Shown piece after piece: positions 33,498-46,110 of a stretch of 64,000 nucleotides of DNA (position 1 is the stretch's first letter; every line of letters begins with the position of its first letter). The notes under the pieces were generated by a model. That model saw only the letters and a list, made by a program, of their open reading frames with translations, had not been told where the DNA came from and searched no databases. This DNA is from Acanthococcus lagerstroemiae (lineage: Eukaryota > Arthropoda > Insecta > Hemiptera > Eriococcidae), in NCBI GenBank assembly GCA_031841125.1, contig CM063108.1:53156122-53220121 (forward strand), given 5' to 3'. A program made the translations under genes and the position numbers.

Positions 33498-34699
33498 TAA
33501 TATACTATTCTTCCTTCATTTTGTGCTTCCGCTGTGCAGTGTAAGTAAAATTGAAGCGCAGTTTTCTGGCATATTGTAACAAAAACTTACAAAGCAACTG
33601 AAGCTGGTCAGTTGGGTCTCAGAAGAACCAGGACTGAGTATCATGAAACAATAATTAAATGTGCGAGTATTACCGGAAAAGCGAGAAGAAAATCGTGTGT
33701 TGTGTTAAGGTGCAGTGGGGTGATTGCAGACAACTTTTTGATTAGTGACACTTTGCCGACTCACTGTGACCGCTGTATGGCACCAATCAACATCAAATTT
33801 CTGTCACACATACTTTGAGGAGTTCTCTTTTAGTGGAGAAAATTTTGTTCCAATAACTTTACAACATTTTGGAAAAATAGTTACCCCATCATGGAGTAAA
33901 TGCAAAATCGTACATTATTTTTGCGAGGCCTTATTTTTTTGCAGTTTTGATCATCTCACGGTATTCTACATGAAATTTACTAACTTTTGATCTATTCATA
34001 AGCTTCGTTTGGTCAAAATTTCTAGGAGTTATCTACTTGAGAAGAAATTTTCAGTAGAGTGAAAAAAATTTCGAATTAAAAAAAAATTAAGTTAAAAATT
34101 AAAAAAATGATGATTTATCATAAGTAGAAATGTATTTGATTAGAAAATACAAAATTTCGATTATCTTAATAGTATTTTCGGACCATTTTATACCTAAAAA
34201 TCATTTTAAAAAATGTTGGGGTAAATGCAAAATTATACATGCATATTTTCGATTTTGCAATATGACTTTTCCTTGGGGTAAAAAACGCAAAAACACATAT
34301 TTCCGCCAATGCCATTAAAATATTTCAAAATCAATGGTCTTACCTTAAACTTGAATCTTTGTGATAATTAACAGATAAATATCTTTTCAAAAGAATGTCA
34401 CTGCTGGATACACTTTCGGCCGTTTTGAAAAACAACTACCCCCACTTCACTTAGGAGTGATTTCGACATGTGATGATGTGATCGGGTCTTGGAAATAAGT
34501 GTGTAAAGAGAGAAGCACTAGAAAGAAGGAAAAAATGGCAAATGGTCTCCACACTTCTAGTCATTTTTTAAATTTAATAAAGTTATTTTTCCATTTCCCC
34601 CCTGAAATTTCGAGTGGTCACCCAGCAAAACTGTCTTCTAAGTTTGAATGATAAGAGCCCTCTTCTCCCTTTCTGTCCAGAGCACTTTTCATCTAAACT

Positions 34700-34925
34700 C
34701 GGCATTAATTTTAAACATGTCTGAACGAGTCTAAAGGAGTGCGAACAGGTCCAAGATCATATTCTGGAGGCGGGTGTAAGAGTCTTAACGAATTTAAGTT
34801 AGTTCTGGAGGAGTCTGAATGAGTTACAGACAAGCCTGAGAGAGTCTCGTGGGGTTCTAAAGAAGTTATGAGAAAATCTTCTTGAGTTTGAAGAAAGTCT
34901 GTGCAAGTCTGGTTAGATTGAGAGT
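34700..34925 (+). repeat. Degenerate GAGTCT-type cryptic repeat
   Basis: Repeated GAGTCTAAAGGAGT, GAGGAGTCTGAATGAGT, GAGAGAGTCTCG and GAAAGTCTGTGCAAGTCTG units at irregular 12-25-bp spacing. The composition matches the larger array at 44.4-46.4 kb. Confidence 0.55.
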
Positions 34926-34929
34926 GCTT

Positions 34930-36990
34930 TGTACTTGAGACATTCGAATTGTATGTACTCATTCACGTTTAGCACGAACACCCGTTTTCACGAACACCAA
35001 TCTGGAGCAATATTGGAAACTCGCATCGCACAACTCCGTTCCACCTATATGCAACTGTGCTGCATTCCCTTCTTACGGAATTTCAATCGCAGTTGCGCCG
35101 TGTATTTATAACTGCAATTATACCGTTTGTGAATTATTTCCCTTATATATGTATATTATTCATTTGTCGATAGTTCGCTGTCAAGTTACGTGCATGCGTA
35201 TGCGAGTATATGTTTGGGTGGCTTGCATGTAATCTTGTTTTAATTGACGTCGAAGTCGCAACAACATGATAGCTTTATTTCGTAATTGAACGCGAACTGA
35301 TAGAGAAACTGGAGCCGAAAGCGTCGTGAAAAACAGTATAATACGGTGATGAAATTGAATAAAAACATGATATTTGTTTTTCAATGTACACTTTCCGGTA
35401 TTCGAAAATAAGCAATGATTTTATCGAAAAGGGTGAGAAGGGTTGCGGGCTCCCGAGCCAGAGGCCGTGGTTTATCGCTTCTACCCCCCCCCCCCTCCCT
35501 CGATCTTCTAAATGTCACAGATTCGACTATTTTCGTCGATTTCATCGTTGAACTTGTTTTCGTTTCGCTCTATCTGTTTTCGAAGTCTTATCGCCAGTTA
35601 GTTTCCAACTTTGAAAATTGAAACTCAGGCGCCGGTGAGATTAAAGAAATAAAACACGTTATCTTTTTGATTGCGTGCTTCTAAATTCTTCTGGACGGCT
35701 GAATCTATAGACATTGTGCAGTCGGGAAACCTGGAATTTTCCCTCTCCGAAATAGTGGTCGTAGCCCTTTGAAGCGCGCATTAGCATCGCCAAGGTTGAA
35801 TGACACCTCAGAGCAGAACAAAATTCGGTACTCTTTCCAACGTGTGTTCGATGCTTTGAATTTTTTTCTCCGCTTTTATGTTCCGGGGAAGTAGGCTCTT
35901 CATCGCGGTTCTTCGGTTTCAAATTTCGAACCAGGTCGGTTCATTTCGTATGCGGGGCTGAGGTTGGCAATACGATTTCGCAACATAAGCATTTAAGCCG
36001 ACATTGGATACACTTGACCTGACTTGTCTTCTGTTGCGTTTATAACCTCCTGACCGGAAACGTGCACGGTGATCGCTTTCGTGTCTCGATAAACGCCGGC
36101 GAATTCACGTCACAACCCTTGTTAACATTGTCGCTTAGAATTTAAATGGAAACTAGCATAATAATATTAGGGTTAACCACCAGAAACGGATCCTCTGCCA
36201 ATAAAGATCATCCCATAGACGCGTTCATAGAAAATTGAATTTTTTCACCGTTATTTCAACTGGAACTGTGAACAAATGATCAGGCAATTTCAACGTATTC
36301 ATCTTATGTCGACTTAGTTGTAAGAAAATCAAACCGAAATTAGTCATAATCTTGCCAATTATCGTTGGTTGAAAATTAGTACATTTTTAAAAATTTCGAA
36401 ATCGAGGGCTAATATGAGAAATGGATGAAAATGACCGAAGGAGGTTGCTGCAATAGATTTTTAAAGATTTTTGTGATTCTGTGCATCTCCTTTTCAACCT
36501 TCTCTTCCGTCTGCGCCGCTAAGGAAATTACAGTGGCCAATTTCAGTATTTTCAATAGCGTTCGGTTTACTCCAAAAAATTGGTTCGTTACCTGTTTAAG
36601 AAAGAAAATCAATTTTGATGAATTTTTTTTCTTTTAAAATTCAATTATCCTATTTTGGTGGTGATTTTATTTCAACGATTTCTATACTTTTCGGTACATT
36701 TCATACTTCTATTATTAGGTTGGTCTGTACCTCATTTGCCTGTCAGCATTACCTAGAACTCATGCAGTTCAATAAATTCTAAAAATCATTTAAGTAGGGA
36801 AAAAAAGAAGATTCAAATCCTCGAAAACTGGTGATCACAGTGACCGGTTTTACGGCTTCAGAAGGGTTTTGACACTTGTTTTTACTCTTCTTTTGCTTAT
36901 GCACGTGTGAGAGGGACACTAGTCCAGCTGCCAAAAGAAAGAAAGGTTTATGGGACGATTTTTTGGTAATACTTTTATGCTCCTGTTGGA
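34930..36990. other. No recognisable gene
   Basis: Short ORFs only. The plus-strand ORF at 36425-36637 starts with a hydrophobic, signal-peptide-like segment but has no further support. A C run lies near 35,485 and a small GGTGATCACAGTGACC palindrome near 36,828. Confidence 0.4.
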
Positions 36991-37000
36991 GAATTCATCA

Positions 37001-37250
37001 ATAATTGAGGACCTGACTTCCAAAACGCGCTTAGTCCAAAATTACCGAAATTGAGATTGCCCTATTGGAGAAGAAGAAAATACACATTCCAGCGTCCACC
37101 GCGAATTTCTATCTCTATTAGGAGGCAAGTTATATGTGTTCAAAGCACCGATACAGTATGATAATGAATAGGACCAAAGTTACAATTTTTAATTCCCCAA
37201 ACTTCTGTGTTTTGGACTAAGGACACTTTGGAAGTCAGCTCTTCAATTGT
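37001..37250. mobile_element. Inverted-repeat MITE, about 250 bp
   Basis: The left arm is TAATTGAGGACCTGACTTCC then CTTAGTCCAAAA. The right arm, reverse complemented, is CAATTGAAGAGCTGACTTCC then CCTTAGTCCAAAA. The arms are about 38 bp with several mismatches. The TSD is unresolved, so the superfamily is unknown. Non-coding. Confidence 0.65.
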
Positions 37251-37259
37251 GGATCACCA

Positions 37260-40200
37260 CTAACGTAGGCCATTGGTCGGAGATCCGTTATTGAAGAAAT
37301 GGTCTTGAAATTTTTTATATTTTTTTTTCAAGTATTTGCTGCATTGGGGCGGAGCAATGTCCCTTGACGGGGTATCTTTTCGCGAGAACAAATTTTAAAG
37401 GGGAATATATAATAGCACAGGAAAGTAAAAAATTTGCACAGGAATAAAGTGAACATGAAAATAATTAGAAATACCGCACACATTTAAAATGAAAATCACA
37501 ACATCCGTCACACACAGCATTTATAGGTGTATGAACGAGATTTTTTTCAGGAGGGGAGTATCTCGTGAATGTGGTGATTGAGGCAGGAGTTCGTGATTGA
37601 GGAGGGGCTTGAGATGGGGGATGTGATGGGGTAAGGGGGTCATAGTGAGGGAGGCCCGGAATATGCGCGAATTCTTGGTGGAGAAGGAGGTTGTGGTTGG
37701 GAAGGAAATGTATGGTTAGAGAGGGGGTCTTATTGACACTGGGGATAGTGAGGAAAAGCTTCATTGTGAGGGTTGTGTTGGACGAGAGGACTCATGCGGG
37801 AGAAGAGGCACGGTGTGGGGGAGAAGGTACGTGTTGGAGATGGAGGCTCGGAAGGAGAGGTCTCGTGATGAAGGATGCCCGATGTGGGGAAGAGGGCTTG
37901 TCTTCTCCATTACAGATTCCTATTCGAAAATGATAAGGAATGGTGGCGTTTTAGCCTCCTCTTTTACCAATGCACCTTCAGGAAAAAAAACCTACCGACG
38001 ATCCGAGACTTCTAAGAGATCTAACCCACTCAGCCTGTCCTAAAATATCAAATTTAGGGATTTAGTCCATAATGCTAAATTTTTTATTTGTCATAAACAT
38101 TAAATTCTTGACAATTCACGGGCGTTTTAAATATGGTTCGTGATTCTTTTTTTTTTCTCGAGAGTATTTGTCTTTCTACAGTTCATTCATCACTTTTCCT
38201 GTTCATGTTCTTTTTTTACCGGGAAATATTTATTTTCTTTCTGTCTATAAATTTTTCCTGTGGAAAGAGTTTATTGTTCCTGTGAATTTAATTTTTCATT
38301 CCTGTGGTGATAAATGCATGCCAATTCTAAATAGTATCCTTTTTCAGTAATACGATTTTGGTGACCCCTCACCGATAACGGTTAAACGTGATGGCGAAGA
38401 AATTTCCACAGCCACGCTTCTGTACTCAAAATTCTGAAAAATCCTCATAGTATGTTTGAGTTGAAGGTGCGAGCGCAATTATGAGCTAAACAACTTCTAC
38501 CCTCCCCCGTAAGTTCTCTGAAAATAAGACTGGAGAAAGTGATCCGTAATCGGCGCTTATAAAAATTTTAGTAGTTCTTATCAGAAATTGAATTATGAAT
38601 TTTTTGAGTTGAATTATGTTTTGAATGTTCTTTCTAAACTACTGAATGTTTTTATTTTTCGACCTTATTTTTTAAATATTTTCCCCAACCACTCCACTGC
38701 AAAATACGTCATCCTAAATTTCGAAATAAATTTCTAACATTTGATAAAAATTTACATTCGTTGTTTGTGAAATACCTTCTGGCTCTTACACGGGGACCCT
38801 GAACTTTTGCGGATCAAAAAAAAATTATCGATGCTTAGATCGGTGCCATTGCAATACAGGTAATAGTAGAGACTTTAACTCTGACGTGAATAATAGGCAA
38901 CGGTCTGGGTAAGTTTTAACAAACATAGTGAACTTATAATTTTTAAAATTTTTGTTTTGCAGTGTTTTTTCCGAATTGCTTCCCTTAAAAATATGATTTC
39001 TCTAATTTTCATAAATTATAAGTGTACATTATTTACTGTATTCAGTATCATAGAAGCCCAGCTCTATTGTGGATTAGGGGAGGTGCACTGAAATTCAAAC
39101 CTTTTACACGTGTATTTAAATTGTTGTTGTAGCAACACTGGTGAATACGAATCGATAAAATTTTGCCAATAACTCTCCATAATTTCATCGAAATCTATCG
39201 AATATTTGATGTTCTGCGGTATTTTCGTTTCAAAGCAGTCAGCTTTGACCATAGCTGAATTTTCACCCCTGTGAGGCACGGGTCAGTACCATCCGACCGA
39301 ACTCAAACGTTTTTGAAATTCTTTTTCAGATCCGAGAAACTTTTCAGAACCCTTATACTCGTAAATATTCATATAGTCGCATTCCTATCTACACTTCGAT
39401 CTCCGTCGTAGTCCGCAATTCTTTCGCAAAATTCGCACTCCTCGCAATCCTCGTTTAGTTTTTAGTCGCAGGCATTTGTGAACTATTTGCTTCTAGTCGT
39501 CGCGCCGATGCATTCTAACCGTCCTCTTGCTCTCTCCTAATCCTTACCCGGCATTTCAACCGGTTTTCATCACCAGTCCTGTTTGATTTTATCGCGAAAT
39601 TTGTTACAACAAAAATGTCTGCAAAATACTAGCGGATTGTTGTGTATCCGAGTTGGAAACCGAACGCAGAAAAAACGAACCTCGACGGCGAAATAAAATA
39701 GATCTATACGTTCGTGAAAAAGAAAGAAAAAAGTGCAAATAATGTGTTGAGATGTTAAGAATGCAGCCGCGGATCGTTGGCGAATATTAAAAAGTCTGAT
39801 GCGAGTTTTGCTTAAAGTTGAAGGAGGAAAAAAGTCGTGGTTCGTGCGAATGCATCCGAGAGATTTTTTCAAAGATGTAGAAAATAAACAAAATTAACAA
39901 CGGGCCGACTCGACTTCCAGTTGTTCCAGAGGCATGGGCATCTTTATCTCTCAAATCTTGCGATTTTTGCCGTCAAGTTTGCGAGATACAACGTCAATTT
40001 CGTAGTCGTGCAGTTTTATCGTTTTGTGAAACCGCGTGTTTCTGTTCCAGTCTGGATGAAAGAGCTTAACTGGTATTTCAGTTGTGGAATTCAAAAATAA
40101 ATAACTCGTTTATAACCTGGGATGAATTTGTAACGTGATACGGACCTTTCACATGTTCTAGCCCGATTTACAGTGACCATGGTTAGGGCACGGTTGGGAG

Positions 40201-40300
40201 CGACGCTGGGAAAGTGGGAGGGAAGTGGGCAAAGAAGGAAAAACGCGAGTGGAGATAGAGAAAAAGTAGTTCCTTTGGAAAAACCAAACCCACATTTTCC
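37260..40300. other. No recognisable gene
   Basis: Includes a G-rich strand-biased stretch (about 37,540-37,890) that produces overlapping spurious ORFs. The rest is AT-rich without recognisable features. Confidence 0.4.
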
Positions 40301-41084
40301 TGAGGAGGATTCATTGATTGACTCGATATACCTAGATCTGTACTTCGTTCAGCCTATTCTTGGTGAATTTTGGACACATTTGGTCGCTTTTGGATGGATC
40401 TAATCATTGGTGGTCGATTTTGGGTTAAATTGTTTTTATGATTCAGTTTCGGTATTTTCGTCAGTTTCGATCAGTTGCGGTCATTGTTACCCCTGATCGA
40501 TTATTTTATTGGTTTTCGTGGAGTTGGATCGTTTTTGTCGTGTTTTTTAGGTTGTGTTTGGTGAATTTTGGTCAGTTTTGGCCGAATTTAGTCTCTTTCG
40601 GTCCTTGTTGATGTCGGCCTGAGTCAGTTATTATTTTCAAGTCTTTCTTGGCCTTTGGTCCGGCTTTGTTGTTTCCGTAAGTTTTAGCCAGTTTTAATAA
40701 TGTTCTGTTTCGGTTATCTTTTTTTCGTCGATTTCGGTGATATTTGGCCTATTTTTGTCAGTTTCGCCCATATTTGAAATTGCTTAATTTAGGTTGATTT
40801 TACTCCATTTTGATCAAATTTGACTGGATTCGGTCATTTTTAGTCGATGCGAATGGTTCTTGATCGTATTTGATTTTGCTGACTTACGGTTTTTTGTGTC
40901 GATTTTGATGAATTTGTTCAGTTTTGGTAATTTTTGAATCACTTTCGCTCTAATTGAATTTAGTCAAATTTGGTGACTTTTGATTGTGTTAAGTTTTTGT
41001 GGCGGTTGGTCTATCACGAGCAGTTTTGCAGAACCTTGCCTAATTCTTCTAGATTTAGACCTTTTAGCTTTGAAGTCTTTACTA

Positions 41085-41717
41085 CTGGGTTGCCTCTTTC
41101 TGGAAAACCTGGAAAAGTCGAATGTGGTCAATCCGCCCATCTTTGGGCATAAGCTTCCGCTGACCGCCGCCAACGTGTACGGTATGTCGCGTCTCTATTC
41201 CAAGCTATATCCCTGCAAATTGCACAATTTCGTCGCGCCATCTAATCGCTGGTCTTCCTCTGTTTCTTTTGTTTTCGTATGGTGTCCATTCTGTTGTTAT
41301 TTTATGCCATCTGTCCCCCTCTGACCTTATTACGTGTCCAGCATATAGTCAAATTTAAGTTTTTTGATTTTGCATCCGATATTGTGTATTTTGACCTTGT
41401 TCCGGATATTCAGGGAAAAGTCATGGAATTTAGATTTTCTGATTGATAAACTAGGTTTATAGCCTATCTATCAAAATTTACTGTCTGTGAATAATCACGC
41501 CTAAAAAATGGAAGATTCCCCCCCCCCTTAGAAAATATCAGAGTCATATACTTTTTTCTTGCTGGCGTATTATGGTCAGGATCATGAGGGGGGGGGGGGA
41601 GTCCTGCCAAAATCCATAACTCCTGTCCCACCTCGAAAGAAAAAGTCATGGAAAAGTAGATCTAAAGAACCTAGAAAAGTCTTGGAAAATTATTCTTGAA
41701 ATGAAGTGGCCATCCTG
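41085..41717. mobile_element. GGAAAAGTC repeat element hosting a LINE fragment
   Basis: The left part CTGGGTTGCCTCTTTCTGG with GGAAAACCTGGAAAAGTC matches the element at 25,818. The right end GAAGTGGCCATCCTG is its inverted terminus. TACTA occurs directly outside both ends (41,080-41,084 and 41,718-41,722), shorter than a standard hAT TSD. An RTE fragment occupies 41,120-41,414. Confidence 0.5.
41120..41414 (-). pseudogene. RTE-type LINE 3' fragment, nested
   Basis: The minus strand shows, across frames, KIHNIGCKIKKLKFDYMLDT, then a segment equivalent to the K-R-x-R-G-R-P-x-x-R-W-x-D-E-I region, and finally a C-terminal AYAQRWAD followed by a stop. GGAAAAGTC lies on both sides (41,111-41,119 and 41,415-41,423), consistent with a TSD although the host repeat itself contains this motif. 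Only about the last 95 codons remain, with several frameshifts. Confidence 0.78.
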
Positions 41718-42619
41718 TACTAATCATCTTCATCATTAATTTAATGTTTGTTTGTTTGTTTTTTTTGTTTTTTTTTGGCGATTTGTTGAATTTGATTATT
41801 CTTGTCGCTCGTTTTTGATCATGTTTGATTTTGAACTTTTAGTTGTTTGTAATTAGAGATTTGGTAAAATTTGTTCAGTTTTTGTTAGTTTTGGTCTATT
41901 TTAATCCTTTTTCTAAGTTTTTTTTTTTTTTTTTTTTTTACTTGGTTTAATTTTGGACATTTGGTTGTTTTTGATCGGATTTACTAAAATTTGGTCAGTT
42001 TGGTCATTTTTAGTTTATTTTGGTCCTTTTTGATGGTGTTCGGGTAAGGTTTTTTTTTAATAGTGAGTATTCGGTTGAATTTGATCGTTTGTATTTCCCG
42101 TTTTTATCATATTTAATTTTGGACCTTTGGTTATTTTTGACCGCCAATTTACTAAAATTTGGTCAGTTCAGCCACCATTTCCTTCCTATTTTAGTCCTGC
42201 ATGATATATTCGGCTCGGATATATATTTTTTTTTTTGTTATTTCTGGGCAGTTTCGTCTAGGTTTTGTCAATATTATTAGTTTTTGGTCGTCTTTCATTT
42301 AGCTTCCTTTATTGTTTTTCTTGGTGAATTTTAGTCATTTTTTAGTAATAGTCGGTCGTTTTTGATATTTTTGGTTTAGTCTTTTCTTGGATGTGAACAA
42401 ATTTTAGTAGATTTGTTCGTTTTCGGTAATTTGTGATCGTGATTGGGTCTTTTGGTTCAGTTTTAGATCGTTTTTGTTCTGCTTGCCTTCGTTAATCGTT
42501 AATCTATTTCGATCAGTTTTGATCATTTTCTATTGTTCTTGATCTTTATTGGCTATATTTTGCTTTTTTGGTTGACCTCAGTCGTTAAATTTGATCGTTT
42601 TTTGATCTGAGCGAAATCT

Positions 42620-44134
42620 GTTTAAGAAATCTAGGGGGGGGGGGCATGCTCTCAGGATGTTCGGCTGAACTGTGAAAATGAGGTAAAAAGAATATACATT
42701 ATAGAAAGAAGAGAGGAAACAATCGTTATTTTCAGGAAAAAAGTCAACCCAAATCGTGCCTTCTTCGGCGAAAAGACGCATTTCACATAAATCTGGCTCT
42801 GTTTCTCGAGCACGTCTGTTATTTTCATTTTAATCGAAATTTTCATTCTTTAGCATTTGCTTGTACCCTGGGGAAATGTTCTAAAGCGCCTGCAAGGTGT
42901 GTCGTAAGAAGAAGATATCGGCCCTCGGCTCAGTTTCGGTTGGTTGCATGGCGACAGTTCCCCTCTCGAGGGAGTATACAGGTTTTATCAATTCTGAGGA
43001 CCTACACTCCGGAACTCCTGGAGTTACTGAAGTACGAGACCGTATGGTCTATACGGATCGGTGATCAGGACGATGTACTCCACTTTTTCCTCCCCGGGCA
43101 CGAAGAGACACTTTGCTAAGCAACTGTAATAAACATAGTCGCGTGTGCTATCTGGCACCTTTCATTGTGCCGAAGCTTTAAAATAATTCGATTTCTTCAT
43201 CGTACGCGATTTTAATTTACGGCGATTTTTTCGCGTACACTGGAAGCATTCCTTATATTTGTATATACGGTTACATCGACGCAGGAAGTTTATCTGGTTA
43301 ATTTGACGCCGTCGGTGTTGGATATTAAATTAGATACGCGGGAAACGTGTAGAGGGGGATGGAATAAGGGCGAAATACGCGTTTAAAGTGGAAAATTAAC
43401 GATGGAGCCGGTATTCGACGTCGGTGAATCTGGTTCGCGTTGAAGCGTTAACCGCGAATACGAAATTTATTTATACGTTGCAAGGAGACCTTGAGTGGGT
43501 AAGTGGCATCTAACCTTTCCTATGTACAATGTAAATAAATAATATGTCGGGAAAGAAACTGCGAAAATCGGTATCCAGTGTAATGATATAATTTGGAGAA
43601 GTGGCTCAAAAGCTCCGTGTTAACCGCTCGGTGGGAATCTGTGGTACCTAAACTTTTTCAAGGGTTGCGCTTTGTGATGTACCTCTGTACTTTATTGAGA
43701 TGTTCTTGGCCTGTTCTCGGCGGACAAGAACTAATCGGTGTTACGATGTTTTCATTCATCTTCCCTCGGCAGGCTGAAAATTATTTACAGCCACCAGGTT
43801 TTGACGGATGCCAGTTCTGTCCTAGATTTCAAACCCTCGTACGCACAGATGTAGGTACATTACTCATCGTGTTATCAAGATTTTGATGTTTCATATTTCT
43901 TTATCAAGTTTGATATTCTCGAAACTGTAGGCGGATTGAACCTTATCAGTACTCCACTTGTTTGAAGTGAGTTCTGATATTTCGGACTTCTTTCCTGTGG
44001 CGTAGACTTATACGAAGTCTTCGTTGAGCCGATTTCGCCGAACCTTATGGTATAGGGGAGCGGGTGTTAGGAGAAGAATGGGCTGTAAGACTATGTTCGG
44101 ATGTACCGCCTAATTTTACTATTCAGGAGAAACC
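42620..44134. other. No recognisable gene; CpG-rich around 43.1-43.5 kb
   Basis: G run near 42,635. Unique CpG-rich sequence lies at about 43,140-43,460 (for example TACGCGATTTTAATTTACGG). ORFs under 100 codons without motifs. Confidence 0.4.
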
Positions 44135-44142
44135 TCAAAAGT

Positions 44143-44410
44143 AAGTGGCGTAGCTGGGGGGGGAAGGGGGCCAATCCCCCCAGGCACCTGAAATTGAATA
44201 TAGAATATGCAAAAATGAGCAATTTTTGGCCTTTGAAACGCGTTTTTTCGAAAAATGTTTGCTCGAGCAGTAATTTTACCTTCATTTCTATAAAATAGTC
44301 CTCTAATATCGGCGATTTTTAAAAAATACCTCAATTTTCGATTTTTTCTCCCTTGAAAATCGTACTTTGCTCGCTCCCTCTCCTTTAGAAAAATCCTGGT
44401 TACGCCACTG
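44143..44410. mobile_element. hAT-type MITE, same family as 5993-6239
   Basis: A 268-bp element. The left end is AAGTGGCGTAGCTGGGGG and the right end, reverse complemented, is CAGTGGCGTAACCAGGA. Flanks TCAAAAGT (44,135-44,142) and TCAAGAGT (44,411-44,418) match at 7 of 8 positions. The interior shares GAATATGCAAAAATGAGCAA and AAACGCGTTTTTTCG-type blocks with the copy at 6 kb, in the opposite orientation. Non-coding. Confidence 0.87.
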
Positions 44411-44755
44411 TCAAGAGTCTTAATAAATCCTAGTAGGATTTTGAACAAACTCCGTGAATCTCAACAGTCCTAATGTGGGCTTAAGTCTCAGGTTGTGTTA
44501 GTACGTCTTAACCGAGTCTTGGTAATTTTCACCAAAATTTTAATACACTATTAATCAGTTTTAATGAAGTTCAGTGGACGTAAACACCTCCCCAAACATT
44601 CTTCAGAGGTTGCAGCTTCAGCAAAGTCGGCATTCGGTTTGTAAAAGTCGATCCTCATTGTCAAACTTATGACTCCAAAATGTTGACTTATTTTGCTTGT
44701 TGGTTTCTAAAATGTCGGACAGCATGCAAAATTTACATTTTCAGTTTGGATAATC

Positions 44756-44999
44756 AAGTGAAGGGTAAAGAATCAAAACTCACATTTGCCATTTCACTTT
44801 AAGGGCGCAAATAGGCAAAATACTGTACACGGGTGCAGGAATGTCTTTTCTGCGCATGTGAATGTACGATATGTATAACGTACTCCACGTTCACAGCCGC
44901 AGCAAAGATATTCCTGCACTCGTGTACAATATTTTGCCTATTTGCGCCCTTGAAGTAAAATGGCAAATGTGAGCTTTGATTCTTTCTTTACCCTTCAAG
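44756..44999. mobile_element. Long-arm inverted-repeat MITE
   Basis: Arms of about 100 bp. The left arm (TGAAGGGTAAAGAATCAAAA, CTCACATTTGCCATTT, GGGCGCAAATAGGCAAAATA, TGCAGGAATGTCTTT) pairs with the right arm (AAAGATATTCCTGCA, TATTTTGCCTATTTGCGCCC, AAATGGCAAATGTGAG, TTTACCCTTCA). The loop is about 45 bp. High arm identity suggests a fairly recent or foldback-copied element. No clear TSD. Inserted in the GAGTCT array. Confidence 0.75.
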
Positions 45000-46110
45000 T
45001 TTTCTCCCCTGCCCCTTTATTCTTTAAAAAAGTAATTTTGATCTGAGTGAGTCTCCAAAATTTTGAAAAGTCTTAATTAGTTTGAACGGTTCTCAGTCCC
45101 AGCAGGATGGCAGTTTTATTAGCAGAGTTCGAATTAATCCTAGTTCATTTTAAAAGAATCTTATTGGGTTTTAACAAGGTCCTAATCAGTCTGAATGAGA
45201 CTCGGAAGCCTCAGTTAGCCTTAAGAAGACTGAAGGAGGCGCACCAATCTCCCAGTCTCAATGCATCTTATTAGAATCTTGCAGAGTCGTAGTTGGATTT
45301 AACAAGTTCTAATGAATGTCAGGAAAGTCTCAGTGAGTTGTGACTACATCTCGAAAAAAGTTTACAGTTGATCTTTTAGAGTCTAAATGTGTCTCAACAG
45401 AGTATAGAGATCGTTCGTGAGTCATAATATATCTTTAGAAGAGACTTATATATGGTCTGTCTGATGTCTCAGGGGTTTGACTTGGCTTTGAGTACTTTTA
45501 GGGTTTTTTCTTCATTCACTTTTTCTTCTCTCGCTTTCTTTATATTTCAGTCTTCTTTCCCTCTTTTTTCATTTATGTATTTCTCCTTTGTTATTGGCCC
45601 ATCCAGACTGTGAAAGGTTTAGATCTTTATTAATATTTATAATATGTGGATATATTTATAATTTTTCTAAAAGACGGTTAATAATTATAAAAATTAATAT
45701 AAATTATTTTAATAAGTTTATATTTGTTTTATTTATAATATTTTTAGGGTTTCTAAAAATCAATTTTGGAGGTGCTAAAAAAAGATATTTTTTTAATTGA
45801 AATGTTTTCCTCGCTCCTTTTGTGAATTGGGAAAACTACCCCTAAAATGTCTTTTCCTCCTCATAATTCTTATTGCCGACTGCGGTCGTAACTGGATTTT
45901 ATAAGTATTAATGAATGTCAGAAAGATTCTAAAATGAGTTCTAGTTCGAAGACAGTTTGAATATCTTACAGTCTTTTCCTCGAATTGAATGAGTATTAAT
46001 GAGTCATAAGGAGTCTCAGAAAAGTCTTGAAGAATCTTTACTAATCTCAAGGAAGCCCAATGTAAAGTCTCAGTTAGTCTCAACAATATCTCTTGATAAT
46101 ATGTAATGAG

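Larger units (their letters stand above)
32232..34623. mobile_element. Candidate 2.4-kb hAT-type element
   Basis: The left tip CAGGGTGACCATTTTGTC and right tip GAGTGGTCACCC are inverted over about 11 bp. Direct repeats GGCAAAAC (32,224-32,231) and AGCAAAAC (34,624-34,631) match at 7 of 8 positions. The interior includes hairpins, an inverted-repeat pair and a tRNA-like segment but no recognisable transposase. The short TIR means chance pairing cannot be excluded. Confidence 0.4.
40310..42620 (+). repeat. T/G-rich cryptic repeat of TTTTGGTC-like units
   Basis: The plus strand is dominated by degenerate 12-20-bp units such as GAATTTTGGTCAGTTTTGG, CGATTTTGGT, TTTTTGATC and GGTCGTTTTTGAT, at 40,355-40,980 and again at 41,760-42,605. 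Its strong strand asymmetry keeps ORFs short. The array is interrupted by the nested element at 41,085-41,717 and by pure T runs (about 41,920-41,939). Confidence 0.65.

Noticed and set aside
36425..36637. Small secreted protein with a signal-peptide-like start
   Set aside because: The hydrophobic stretch is the only support; no conserved residues after it, and T-rich DNA gives such stretches readily.
37540..37935. Overlapping ORFs at 37.5-37.9 kb as a gene
   Set aside because: Strand-biased G-rich sequence depletes stop codons; the translation is compositionally biased without motifs.
42020..42280. Hydrophobic ORF in the T-rich repeat as a membrane protein
   Set aside because: T-rich codons give Phe/Leu-rich translations by default; it lies inside the TTTTGGTC array.
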